Virus record (IMG/VR): IMGVR_UViG_3300034352_000091
Location: 1-49,956 of that record
Length of the DNA stretch: 49,956 nucleotides
Source: a virus
Reading direction: 5' to 3' (one strand)
Below are positions 7,372 through 15,954 of the stretch, one piece after another; position 1 is the stretch's first letter, and the number at the start of each line of letters is the position of its first letter. The notes beneath the pieces were generated by a model. It saw nothing but the letters and a program-made list of their open reading frames with translations, did not search any database and had not been told where the DNA came from. Position numbers and translations under genes: made by a program.

Positions 7372-7379
7372 TATTTATA
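7372..7379 (-). promoter_or_regulatory. T4-type late promoter, leaderless spacing
   Basis: TATAAATA on the minus strand. Late transcription starts about six bases downstream, which falls on the A of the ATG at 7366. It is intergenic and correctly oriented for the conserved gene at 6776-7366 and the tail operon behind it. Confidence 0.65.
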
Positions 7380-7389
7380 TACCTATGTC

Positions 7390-7418
7390 TTGACTTTTAC
7401 TTAAAAATGTGTTATAAT
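7390..7418 (+). promoter_or_regulatory. Plus-strand sigma70-type promoter antisense to gp4
   Basis: TTGACT (7390-7395), a 17-base spacer and TATAAT (7413-7418). The predicted start near 7425 would make RNA running against gp4 toward gp48. It lies in the 85-base gap between two minus-strand genes. No plus-strand gene directly follows; the region 7429-7458 holds two short potential hairpins. Confidence 0.55.
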
Positions 7419-7451
7419 ATTACTAGTGATGCGGAAGCCGGGGAAAGTACA

Positions 7452-7898
7452 TTAGTACGTGAGTAGTTTAATACCCATCCCCTTTAATGTATGCTCAGTC
7501 CATATACAAAACTCACAGTCATTGAGTTCAGCAAAGTCACGTGCAGCTTCCCATTTAGACTGGTTCTTTACATAAGTCAAAGCCTCTTTAATATATCGTT
7601 TAGTCTTTCTGGTTCCTGTCGGAGGTTTAGTTTGCTTATCTGGTTTAATCTCTATTAGGTATTTCTTACCAGCACGAGTCTTAAAGTAAACATCAATAAA
7701 GTAACGATGCATCTTATTATCTGTTTGACACCGATAAGGTATTACCACTTCTTCAGAATTCCATTCTACTATATCAGACTGATTGTCAATCCATTTAAAG
7801 GTTTGACGTTCCCACATAGATCTATACGTTATCTTCTGAGCATCACCTCTATATTTTTTTAGATTTTTAGGTGTGAACTTCCCTTTATATGTTTTCAT
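7452..7898 (-). CDS. 4: Head completion protein (gp4-like)
   Basis: A homologue of T4 gp4 (also called gp50/65), which closes filled heads so that tails can attach. Near the N-terminus, KGKFTPKNLKKYRGD, then YRSMWERQTFKWID, DIVEWNSEEVVIPYR and HRYFIDVYFK...YLIEIKP follow the family pattern. The D-x-Y, then E-I-K arrangement is that of a PD-(D/E)XK-type nuclease fold. I chose the ATG at 7898 (MKTYKGKF, 148 residues): it matches the family start, and a further upstream start at 7925 would put the late promoter inside the coding region. A minus-strand TATAAATA at 7927-7934 gives a leader of about 20 bases. Confidence 0.85.
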   Translation of the reverse strand: MKTYKGKFTPKNLKKYRGDAQKITYRSMWERQTFKWIDNQSDIVEWNSEEVVIPYRCQTDNKMHRYFIDVYFKTRAGKKYLIEIKPDKQTKPPTGTRKTKRYIKEALTYVKNQSKWEAARDFAELNDCEFCIWTEHTLKGMGIKLLTY

Positions 7899-7904
7899 AA
7901 TTAG

Positions 7905-7912
7905 TATAAATA
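7905..7912 (+). promoter_or_regulatory. T4-type late promoter for gp48
   Basis: TATAAATA on the plus strand, 36 bases before the gp48 start at 7949. The start site near 7918 gives a leader of about 30 bases. It lies 14 bases from the minus-strand late promoter of gp4, forming a divergent pair. Confidence 0.7.
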
Positions 7913-7926
7913 TAATATAATACACA

Positions 7927-7934
7927 TATTTATA
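7927..7934 (-). promoter_or_regulatory. T4-type late promoter for gp4
   Basis: TATAAATA on the minus strand, with its start site near 7921 and gp4 at 7898. It is partner to the plus-strand late promoter at 7905-7912. Confidence 0.7.
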
Positions 7935-7948
7935 AGGCTAGAAATCAC

Positions 7949-8815
7949 ATGGGATTAGTAAGCGCAGCTGCGGACGCGGTAGGATTATCATTCGGTGACG
8001 CTAAAAAAGATTTATTATCAGACAAGGTTGCCGGTAAAATTTTAAGATATCCTTTAGGGATTGGTGATAATAAATCACCTGTTATAGTATTTCATATCCA
8101 TAAGGCTCAATATTCTCTTAGAGGAGTGTGTACTACTGTAGGATCACACATAGCTCTTCATATGGTTAAGGGGTTTCAAGTAGGAGATTCTCTTAATTAC
8201 ACAGATAGACAATCCGGTATGGCTGGATCAGTAATGATGAATGGGTTACCTTCATCAGAGGAAGCCAAAAAGTCACTAAGTGCTATGCTTGGGGAAGAAT
8301 CTTTTAAAGACGTTACTTCGCTTGCAGGTACAGCAGCTGGTGGTATGATTGGAGGTGCTGGTGGTGCTATTATAGGTAATATAGTATCCCAATCTTTAGG
8401 GAATATAGCAGTGGAACAATTAAAGAATACACAGCAGGTATTTACTGAAAACCCATTTATAACATTTCAGGGTGTTAACCTCCGGAGTTGGGCATTTCCA
8501 TGGACATTTCACCCGTCATCTAAAGAGGAATCACAAGCAGTAAAACAAATCATTCAGAGATTTCGTGAAGCTATGTATCCGGCAAGAACTAATAATGGAT
8601 TAACTCTTCAATTTCCTATGGTGTTTAATATAGAAATATTAAACGCAAATCTTCCTAAAATGCCTGAAGTAGCTCTTGTTAGTTTAAATGTAACTTATAA
8701 CGGCACATCAAATTCGTATTTCTTAGATACAGATGAACCTACAGAAGTAGCTCTTAATTTAGAATTTAAGGAATTAATGCCTATCTATAAAAATCATGTT
8801 AAAGAAGGATATTAA
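7949..8815 (+). CDS. 48: Baseplate tail tube cap (gp48-like)
   Basis: A 288-residue protein of the gp48/gp54 group, which tops the baseplate and links it to the first tube ring. The KILRYPL segment (about residues 30-36), the central FITFQGVNLRSWAFPWTFHP, the Q-I-I-Q-R-F-R helix, YPARTNNGLTLQFPMVFNIE and the Y-N-G-T-S-N-S-Y-F ending follow the gp48-type tube fold. A glycine-rich hydrophobic stretch lies at about 128-150. T4 gp48 is longer (364). It has its own late promoter and leads the plus-strand baseplate operon with gp53 five bases downstream. gp54 is a paralogue, so the names of this gene and the one at 6077-6775 could be exchanged, though the arrangement given fits best. Confidence 0.72.
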   Translation: MGLVSAAADAVGLSFGDAKKDLLSDKVAGKILRYPLGIGDNKSPVIVFHIHKAQYSLRGVCTTVGSHIALHMVKGFQVGDSLNYTDRQSGMAGSVMMNGLPSSEEAKKSLSAMLGEESFKDVTSLAGTAAGGMIGGAGGAIIGNIVSQSLGNIAVEQLKNTQQVFTENPFITFQGVNLRSWAFPWTFHPSSKEESQAVKQIIQRFREAMYPARTNNGLTLQFPMVFNIEILNANLPKMPEVALVSLNVTYNGTSNSYFLDTDEPTEVALNLEFKELMPIYKNHVKEGY

Positions 8816-8820
8816 ACGTT

Positions 8821-9759
8821 ATGCATTATTTTAAGTATTTTCCAACTGTAACATGGGAAGATTTCATTGATGGGGTTCATGAAAAAAAGACAGTAGTTAA
8901 TTTAACAGCCTATACTACAATTGCATCTAAATTAATAGATGACGTTTCATATTATTCTTATGTTACAATACCTCAAGGTGACAGGCCTGACAATTTATCA
9001 TACTCTCTGTATGGTACTACGGATTACTATTGGACATTTTTTGTAATTAATAATCACCTAAGAAATCTGTATACAGACTGGCCAATGACAGATTCTCAAT
9101 TAATGGATTGGATTGAATCAAAATATCCAGGTATCGCTATATACCCTCAACAGGTTGGGCCAACAGATTTTTCTCATTCTTTTTTTAATTTAGATATAGG
9201 TGATATCCTTTCTTCATATTTTGATAAAAATTCAACTGATACTGAAATAGACCAAAAAATATCTGTTGAAGTTAAAAAACTCTTTCCTACCAGTGGGTGG
9301 ATTCAAGCTGAATATATAGATCCTTCGAAGGGTCAATTTAAATTTGGTGATCACCCGGTTATCGCGCAAGCCCAGGTTGCAAAAATAGATGCTTCTACTA
9401 ATAAATCGGATATAGGTGAATCTTTTCTAATATCTAAAATATCAAAAGCGTATGATGCACCTCATCATTATGAAAATGAAGAAGGTGAGGTTGTAACTAC
9501 TAATCCTGAACTAGATGACGAGGGTAATCGAGTCCCGCTTACTTCTTCATCAAAAGACACCACACTAAATTTTTTATCCCAGGTGGGTATAGATTCAGCA
9601 GATATTAAGAAACCTCTTCCAAAAATCCGTCCTGTATCATTTGTTGAATATGAGAAACGGGCGAACATTGACAGATCATATATAAGAGTAATCAAGCCGG
9701 AATTTATAAAGGAAGTCACAGAGAAGTTTAGATTAGCAATGAAAGAGCAACAAGAATGA
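8821..9759 (+). CDS. 53: Baseplate wedge subunit (gp53-like)
   Basis: A 312-residue homologue of T4 gp53 (196 residues), the wedge protein that joins the wedges around the hub. The N-terminal half holds the family core: FKYFPTV, a Y-Y-x-Y-V-T-I segment, then RPDNLSYSLYGTTDYYWTFF and NNHLRNLYTDWPM. The C-terminal half (about 150-312) has no T4 counterpart and is rich in acidic residues. AGAAGGA lies upstream. The stop overlaps the next gene's ATG by four bases (ATGA). The extra domain may contact the hub or the unusual spike. Confidence 0.85.
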   Translation: MHYFKYFPTVTWEDFIDGVHEKKTVVNLTAYTTIASKLIDDVSYYSYVTIPQGDRPDNLSYSLYGTTDYYWTFFVINNHLRNLYTDWPMTDSQLMDWIESKYPGIAIYPQQVGPTDFSHSFFNLDIGDILSSYFDKNSTDTEIDQKISVEVKKLFPTSGWIQAEYIDPSKGQFKFGDHPVIAQAQVAKIDASTNKSDIGESFLISKISKAYDAPHHYENEEGEVVTTNPELDDEGNRVPLTSSSKDTTLNFLSQVGIDSADIKKPLPKIRPVSFVEYEKRANIDRSYIRVIKPEFIKEVTEKFRLAMKEQQE

Positions 9760-11057
9760 GCCGTAGAGTAAATCATGACGTACAGACTGAGGTTAAACCC
9801 GATTCGTTAGTTAATTCGTATGATAATTTTAAAGTAATTCTTACAACGGTTAACTCTAATTCTATAGATATATCATCTAACGTCATCACTGTTGAGATAT
9901 ATGAATCTATCGACTCCCCGTACTTAAATGCCACTCTTACAATGATGGATGATTCTGGTCTAATCTCTGGTGCCCCTCTTATTGGTCAGGAAACAATTGA
10001 AATACAATTTACCAAAGATTCATCTAAAAAACAGTTATTCTTTAAAATTAATGGATTTAATAATCTTGAATATTTAGATGATAATATAGTCCATTTTGAT
10101 CTTGAATTAGTTTCAGATATTGAAATGCTTAATTCAACAAAAGCCTTTTCTAAAGCTTTTTCTGGTTCAACAACTTCGATAATTGAAATGATTTATGATC
10201 AGTATCTTAAAGAAGACATAGAAATTATTGATAAATCGGCAGATGACATATCAATAGTATTCCCTTTTATTAAACCTTTTCAGGCTATAGGTAAGTTACT
10301 TTCCCAAACCTTCGATAAAAATGGGTTTCCTTTATTTCTCTTTGAGACTCTAAACGGATCTTCTATTAAATTAATATCTCTAGCTACCTTAAGATCAGAA
10401 AAACCTAAATATACACTTTCTAAATCACCTATTCTAAATACCGGTGATCTTGGGTCATCTTTAAGAGGTGCTCATAAGCTGAGACATAAGATTCATACAT
10501 TAAGTCTAGAAGATTCTTATGACACACTAAAACTAATAAGAACCGGTTCATTTTCTTCTAGATCTGAAGTAGCTGATATATCACAAAAAACAGTATATTC
10601 TAATCTATTTGGTTATGAAGGTCTTAGTCCTCTTGAATATGAATATATTTCACCCATTCATCAGATATCGTCACCTTCTATACCCCCATCTAAATCTTTT
10701 ACCTCACTTATAAGTGAACGAAGATTCAATTTAAAAGCCTACGAGCGAAATTCAAATTATAATACTCTTCAAATTAATAAAATTAATATGATGAAATCCT
10801 ATTATCATAGAATGAACCTTGTTAAGATAAATGTAGAATGTGACCCTATTCAGTCCATTGAGTCAGGTGATATAATTAACCTAATAATACCAAAGAATAT
10901 ACCTAAGATTTCAGAAACTGATAATGATCTTTTTCTTTCCGGAAAGTATATGATTCATGCGATAAACCATAGATTCCATAAAGGAGAATATAAAATGTAT
11001 ATTGATTTAATTGGGGATTCTATTGGAACTGAACATACTTTGAGTGCTGTAGAATGA
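9756..11057 (+). CDS. 27: Baseplate central hub protein (gp27-like)
   Basis: A 433-residue protein with the gp27/VgrG-N hub layout: an N-terminal beta domain (VILTTVNSNSIDISSNVITV), a pore-like middle part and a C-terminal strand cluster with LSGKYMIHAINHRFHKGEYK before a final strand. gp27 forms the trimeric ring that holds the spike protein gp5 and joins it to the tail tube. Direct pairing with gp5 (four-base overlap, ATGA) and the preceding gp53 support this. T4 gp27 has 391 residues. Identity to T4 itself is low, so the assignment relies on fold pattern and neighbours. Confidence 0.72.
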   Translation: MSRRVNHDVQTEVKPDSLVNSYDNFKVILTTVNSNSIDISSNVITVEIYESIDSPYLNATLTMMDDSGLISGAPLIGQETIEIQFTKDSSKKQLFFKINGFNNLEYLDDNIVHFDLELVSDIEMLNSTKAFSKAFSGSTTSIIEMIYDQYLKEDIEIIDKSADDISIVFPFIKPFQAIGKLLSQTFDKNGFPLFLFETLNGSSIKLISLATLRSEKPKYTLSKSPILNTGDLGSSLRGAHKLRHKIHTLSLEDSYDTLKLIRTGSFSSRSEVADISQKTVYSNLFGYEGLSPLEYEYISPIHQISSPSIPPSKSFTSLISERRFNLKAYERNSNYNTLQINKINMMKSYYHRMNLVKINVECDPIQSIESGDIINLIIPKNIPKISETDNDLFLSGKYMIHAINHRFHKGEYKMYIDLIGDSIGTEHTLSAVE

Positions 11058-12331
11058 TGCAAGTCGAATTAGGTGTTGTTGAAGATAGAATGGACCCTGA
11101 AGAAATGGGTAGAGTAAGAGTTCGTATACTCGGTAAACATACTTCCAATTTAAACGATATACCTACAACTTCATTACCATGGGCTACAGTTATGTTACCT
11201 AACACATCACCTTCTACTTCTGGTGTAGGGCATACACCATTCTTAGTTGAGGGTTCATGGGTTGTTGTGGCATGGTATGACGATTTTATGCAAGATCCTA
11301 TTGTACTAGGATCTATAGCATCTATATCCGCAATGAGACCTAATATATCCGAAGGGTTTAATGACCCTAAAGGAAAATTTCCATGGGAGTACAATATTGG
11401 TCAACCGGACTATAATAGATTAGGACGTGGACTTAATGCGGAAGATAATATAATGCTACAGCAGCGTAGAGGTTTAAAATTATCTGATATTCCGAAAGCC
11501 ACTAAACCTAATGTAAAATCAACAGAGACTGTTAAGCCGGATGATAGAACAACATGGGATGAGCCAGATCCTAAATCAAATACATATTCACAGTATCCTT
11601 ATAATCATGTGTATGAATCAGAAGCAGGTCATATTATAGAAGTGGATGATTCTCCTGATGGTGAACGTTTAATGACTCAACATAAGTCAGGTACATTTGA
11701 AGAAATACATCCTACAGGAGACAAAGTTGTTCATATTGTAAGAGATCAATATGAGATAACAATGGGTAAAAAACAAGTATTCATTAAAGGATCATGTGAT
11801 ATTACTGTAGATGGTACAGTTCGTCAACTTATTAAAGGTGATTATATTCTTGAAGTTGAAGGGGATATGACTACTAAAGTACATAGGAATAGATATACTA
11901 AGATAGGTGCTCGCGGTGATGAGAAGGGTGGTGGTAATGATGCTTTTGAAATCATAGGAAATCGTACAGGTAATATAGCTAAAGGAGAGATATTATCAAT
12001 ACATGAGAATTCTTCTATTACAACTATGAAAAATCATAAACATACTATTAATGGTGATTGGGATCAGACTATACTGGGTAATACAGGTATTAATAACAGT
12101 TATGACTATAAACTTACTATTATGGGTAATTATGGTACATATACTGTCGGAAATACGTCACTAAAAGTTTCCGGTAACTTAGAGTTTGATATAGCAGGGA
12201 AAAATACATATGTTGTTGGTACTACATTAGCTATCTCTTCAGGAAAATTAATGACAATTAAAACAGGATCTGAGAATATCGAGATTGATTCTGGTAAGCA
12301 TATCCATTTAAATAAATCAAAAACAGAATAA
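11054..12331 (+). CDS. 5: Baseplate spike protein (gp5-like, no lysozyme domain)
   Basis: A 425-residue homologue of T4 gp5. Residues 1-95 form the OB-fold (GVVEDRMDPEEMGRVRVRIL, then VVVAWYDDFMQDPIVLGSI). A linker follows with the F-x-D-P-x-G-x-F-P-W motif. The part from about residue 190 is a run of short repeats with alternating Gly/Asn and beta residues (for example the I-x-G-x-x repeats), as expected for the triple-stranded beta-helix needle. T4 gp5 (575 residues) carries a lysozyme between these parts; here the linker is about 90 residues, too short for it, and no lysozyme catalytic pattern is seen. It overlaps the hub gene by four bases. Confidence 0.85.
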   Translation: MMQVELGVVEDRMDPEEMGRVRVRILGKHTSNLNDIPTTSLPWATVMLPNTSPSTSGVGHTPFLVEGSWVVVAWYDDFMQDPIVLGSIASISAMRPNISEGFNDPKGKFPWEYNIGQPDYNRLGRGLNAEDNIMLQQRRGLKLSDIPKATKPNVKSTETVKPDDRTTWDEPDPKSNTYSQYPYNHVYESEAGHIIEVDDSPDGERLMTQHKSGTFEEIHPTGDKVVHIVRDQYEITMGKKQVFIKGSCDITVDGTVRQLIKGDYILEVEGDMTTKVHRNRYTKIGARGDEKGGGNDAFEIIGNRTGNIAKGEILSIHENSSITTMKNHKHTINGDWDQTILGNTGINNSYDYKLTIMGNYGTYTVGNTSLKVSGNLEFDIAGKNTYVVGTTLAISSGKLMTIKTGSENIEIDSGKHIHLNKSKTE

Positions 12332-12345
12332 TAGAGGATATATAG

Positions 12346-13590
12346 ATGCCATGTGGACTAGATGTTGATGCCTTATTAGGTGGTCTTCAGAAAGAATTAG
12401 ACGATGCTAAAGAGTTAGCGTTGAAGTACATTACTTCACCTATTGATAAAGTTTCTAAATGGGCGGATGAAAAACAAGAAGAAATGGAAGGTATGATTCG
12501 TGACTGGATGCCACCAATGCCTGAACCCCCTAAATTACCAAAAATACCAATGCAAATTGCTATGGCTCAAAAGGCAATGATGATTGCAAAAGAAATGGAA
12601 AAACTAGCTGGCGGAAATATCCCACCTGAAGTTCGAGCGGCCGCCATGAAGAAAATAAAAGAAATTAAAGAATCTTTTAAAAAAGAATGGGGGGATGCAC
12701 TAGATGAAAATGGGTTTGATATGGAGGAAATTTTTAAGCAATTAGACGCTCTTAAAGATTTAGACCCTTGTATGCTTATACCTAATATAAAGAAAGACCC
12801 GGCTACAGGAAAGGCTAAGTTAGAAGTAGAAACACCAGTGTTTCCTACTAAGTTACCTGAGGCAGAAGAGCCATCAAAACCCTCAGCGTCTGCAGAAAAA
12901 TCTAAAGAGGCTATAGAGTCTACAGATCTTATTGTAGCAGCAAATGTAGCAGCTGTTGCAAAAGAGGTAGAGTCAGCTCCTGATGATGCTACTATAAAAA
13001 AAGCAGTAACGAATAAAACACCTTCAGGGAATAAACAAATTAAAGGAGCATCTGTAATATATGATAGGTCTGGTAAAGAAGTAACATATACTGGAGTTGA
13101 TCTATTCTATGAATTCCTAGTGGAAAACCCAAATGTGAAAAGAGAAGATTTTAAACATACATGGCAATATAATAGTGCTAAATGGGACACTTTAGATGAG
13201 TCTACAATTATAAAATACCAATCAAGATTTGATGCTAAAATAACAGGTAATAATTATAAAATAGGAACTCTATTTCAGGATAATATTTCTTTTAAAACCT
13301 ATGATCGAGGTAAGTATGTACGCTCAATGAGAGGGGTAGAAGATAAAAACCTCATACTAAACTATAATTTAAAATCTCATATAAAACAAATTGAAGAAAA
13401 ATTAGGGGTTGTTTATGTCTCAACAGTACAATTTCCTATTGAAATTGCTCTATATAGCCGTTTGGGTACATATACAGGACTTGAGAAAATGATGACACCT
13501 TTCAGTTGGAAATCAAATGAATTTGCATGGAAAGAACCTGCATATACTATAGAATACGATAAAGCCTCTATCAGATTTAGATATAAATAG
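12346..13590 (+). CDS. Unknown baseplate-operon protein between gp5 and gp25
   Basis: A 414-residue protein I do not recognise, behind a good AGAGGA ribosome-binding sequence. Residues 1-160 are helical, with a Pro/Met-rich stretch (WMPPMPEPPKLPKIP) and charged coiled-coil-like helices. Residues 160-235 are an Ala/Glu/Lys/Pro linker. The C-terminal domain (about 235-414) is more globular and beta-rich, ending RFRYK. Position between spike and wedge genes suggests a virion protein of the hub or its periphery. Since gp5 lacks its lysozyme, this could supply a separate hub function, but no peptidoglycan hydrolase motif is visible. The last codons form the TATAAATA box before gp25. Confidence 0.75.
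   Translation: MPCGLDVDALLGGLQKELDDAKELALKYITSPIDKVSKWADEKQEEMEGMIRDWMPPMPEPPKLPKIPMQIAMAQKAMMIAKEMEKLAGGNIPPEVRAAAMKKIKEIKESFKKEWGDALDENGFDMEEIFKQLDALKDLDPCMLIPNIKKDPATGKAKLEVETPVFPTKLPEAEEPSKPSASAEKSKEAIESTDLIVAANVAAVAKEVESAPDDATIKKAVTNKTPSGNKQIKGASVIYDRSGKEVTYTGVDLFYEFLVENPNVKREDFKHTWQYNSAKWDTLDESTIIKYQSRFDAKITGNNYKIGTLFQDNISFKTYDRGKYVRSMRGVEDKNLILNYNLKSHIKQIEEKLGVVYVSTVQFPIEIALYSRLGTYTGLEKMMTPFSWKSNEFAWKEPAYTIEYDKASIRFRYK
13582..13589 (+). promoter_or_regulatory. T4-type late promoter at gp25, leaderless spacing
   Basis: TATAAATA spans the last codons (Tyr-Lys-stop) of the preceding gene and lies exactly six bases before the gp25 ATG. With the usual late start distance, the transcript would begin on the ATG itself. 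The same spacing occurs on the minus strand at 7366-7379. Confidence 0.5.
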
Positions 13591-13594
13591 TAAT

Positions 13595-14008
13595 ATGTCA
13601 TATACAAACACAATAAATTCTAGAGAAGTTATATATTCGGACTTAAACTATAAGTTTCGTATACTTCCTAATATAAAAGATTTAGCAATTAAAAAGGATG
13701 TGGAAGCTGTAAAACAATCAGTTATGAACATTCTTTTGACTAATAGGGGTGAAAAACCATTTGAACCTTTGTATGGAGGATCTCTTAGAGATTATCTATT
13801 TGAGAATTTTGACATGATAACTGCAGCTGCTATAAGAGAAAGGATTCGCACATCAATAGCTAATTATGAACCTAGAGTAGAAATCATATCAATTGAACTT
13901 AATGATTATATGGATAGAAATGCCCTAAGAATAAAACTAGAATTAAAAATTATATCACCTGAGGATTCAATTACCTCATTAGACTTCATAGTAGAGAGAC
14001 TCCGTTAA
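13595..14008 (+). CDS. 25: Baseplate wedge subunit (gp25-like)
   Basis: A 137-residue homologue of T4 gp25 (132 residues), the most widely conserved wedge protein of contractile tails, also found in type VI secretion. The core shows the family pattern: TNRGEKPFEPLYGGSLRDYL followed by FEN, and the invariant Glu-Pro-Arg in IANYEPRVEI. gp25 seeds sheath assembly on the baseplate together with gp6 and gp53. There is no ribosome-binding sequence before the ATG. It is either read by coupling from the gene ending four bases upstream or from a leaderless late transcript. Its stop overlaps the gp6 start by one base (TAATG). Confidence 0.92.
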   Translation: MSYTNTINSREVIYSDLNYKFRILPNIKDLAIKKDVEAVKQSVMNILLTNRGEKPFEPLYGGSLRDYLFENFDMITAAAIRERIRTSIANYEPRVEIISIELNDYMDRNALRIKLELKIISPEDSITSLDFIVERLR

Positions 14009-15951
14009 TGGCCATTCTAAATAACTTCAAAGTATCAGAATTAGATTTTGATCAGATTAAATCTAATTTACTAGAGTTCCTTCAGTCACAGGATGAACTA
14101 GCTGATTATAATTTTGAGGGTTCTGTATTAAACACATTAGTAGATCTAATGGCATACACTACTCATTATAATGCATTTAATGCTAACATGGCCCTAAATG
14201 AGTCTTTTCTAGATACTGCACAATTAAGATCATCAGTAGTATCACATGCTAAATTATTAGGATATACTCCACGATCCGCATTAGCTGCACGCGCGATGGT
14301 TGATATTGAAGTATATAACCCTTTCCCTGAAGAAAATGCTACAGAACATAGTACATGGCAAAAAAATGAAATTGACGATAATATATGGAAAACTTTAGAA
14401 CTTGCAAGAGGAACTCAATTTTCAACTTCCATTCATAATAAAGACTATACCTACCTTGTCACAGAATCATTAGTTCATGAACACAATACTGACACATCAG
14501 ATGGAGCTCCTGATTATAAATTCAATAATGTTATGTTAACACAAGGTGAATATAGAACAGTTAAGTATGTATATACAAAACAATCTTCTGAGTTATATAT
14601 AATACCATTTGAAAATGCAGTCACATCTACTATAAAAGTGACAGTCCAGAAGAATAAAAGTTCTACCCCATTTGAATATTACCATCCAGCATCAAATATT
14701 GTAAATATAACCCACAAATCAAAAATATATTGGATTCAGGAATCAAGAGAGGGATTTTACGAATTAACATTCGGTGATGGTATTATCGGTCAGTCATTGT
14801 CTGATGGTAATATTATTAATATAGAATGTATAGTAGCCTCTAATCCGGCGGATATTTCTAATGGAGCATCAGGATTTTCTATACATCAGGATTTAGTTAG
14901 TTCTAATAAAGTTACGGTTACAACTACAATGAATGCTATCGGCGGAGCTCCTCGCGAAGATATTGATTCAATTAAATATACTGCTCCTGTTGAGTATATA
15001 GCGCAGAACAGAGCTGTAACTCCTGAAGATTATAAGGCTATTATCTTAACAGACTTTCCGGATATTCGTGCTATTAATGTTTGGGGTGGAGAAGATAATA
15101 TACCGCCTGATTACGGTAAAGTTTATATATGTATTGCACCTCTATTTAAAGAAGATACTGCTAATAATGGTATTGGTATACCTACATTATCTTTTCAGCA
15201 AAAGGACTATATTAAAAGAACAATTTTAAAACCTAAGAATATTGTTTCAATTACACCCGAATTTACAGATCCTTCATACACATATATATCCCTTAGTATT
15301 TCGTTTAAATACAATTCTAATATTACTAAAAAGAATTCTGTAGAATTATCAACTATAGTTAAGAGTAACATTTTAGAGTACTATGATCTTAAATTAAGAC
15401 ATTTTGATGGTGTTTTTAGGTATTCTAACTTACTTACCTTAATAGATAACACTGATCCTGCTATATCTAACTCCACGGCTAATGTATATATTAAAAAACT
15501 CGTTGAGCTTCGTGAAGAGACTGATAATAAATACATAATACAATTTCCTGCAGCTCTTTTAAATTCTAATCAAGAAACTATTGTTTACTCTAACTCCTTT
15601 GTATTTTCTGGTCTAGAGTGTATCTTTAAAGATATTCTAAGAGCTGATGGGAAAAGAATAGTATATATAATATCACTTGTTGATTCTAATAAGCTTCGAC
15701 AAATTGGTTCAGTAGATGCTTCACGGGGTCTTGTAACTCTTGAAGATTTTAATCCTCTTGCTATGATGGATAGAGATAAGAGATATTTTGAAATAACAGG
15801 GATTCCTAATTCATACGATCTTGCTCCTAATAGAAATGAATTATTAACAATTCTATCAGCTGATATTATAGTAAGTGGTGAAATAGATTCAATGTTAACA
15901 GGTACAACTAATGCAGGTATAGATTATATAACTGCATCTAAAGGAACATAG
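14008..15951 (+). CDS. 6: Baseplate wedge subunit (gp6-like)
   Basis: A 647-residue homologue of T4 gp6 (660 residues), the wedge protein that forms the continuous ring around the inner baseplate (Baseplate_J-like fold). The N-terminus has the family features: LDFDQIKSNLLEFLQSQ, then DYNFEGSVLNTLVDLMAYTT and HAKLLGYTPRS. The central FYELTFGDGIIGQSL motif and the DIRAINVWGGEDN segment near residues 350-362 are also typical. It overlaps gp25 by one base and leads into gp7 three bases after its stop. Confidence 0.92.
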   Translation: MAILNNFKVSELDFDQIKSNLLEFLQSQDELADYNFEGSVLNTLVDLMAYTTHYNAFNANMALNESFLDTAQLRSSVVSHAKLLGYTPRSALAARAMVDIEVYNPFPEENATEHSTWQKNEIDDNIWKTLELARGTQFSTSIHNKDYTYLVTESLVHEHNTDTSDGAPDYKFNNVMLTQGEYRTVKYVYTKQSSELYIIPFENAVTSTIKVTVQKNKSSTPFEYYHPASNIVNITHKSKIYWIQESREGFYELTFGDGIIGQSLSDGNIINIECIVASNPADISNGASGFSIHQDLVSSNKVTVTTTMNAIGGAPREDIDSIKYTAPVEYIAQNRAVTPEDYKAIILTDFPDIRAINVWGGEDNIPPDYGKVYICIAPLFKEDTANNGIGIPTLSFQQKDYIKRTILKPKNIVSITPEFTDPSYTYISLSISFKYNSNITKKNSVELSTIVKSNILEYYDLKLRHFDGVFRYSNLLTLIDNTDPAISNSTANVYIKKLVELREETDNKYIIQFPAALLNSNQETIVYSNSFVFSGLECIFKDILRADGKRIVYIISLVDSNKLRQIGSVDASRGLVTLEDFNPLAMMDRDKRYFEITGIPNSYDLAPNRNELLTILSADIIVSGEIDSMLTGTTNAGIDYITASKGT

Positions 15952-15954
15952 AAC

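Noticed and set aside
7899-7925. A longer N-terminus for gp4
   Set aside because: The extra residues (MYYIIFILI) are encoded by the promoter region, and the family starts near MKTYKGKF.
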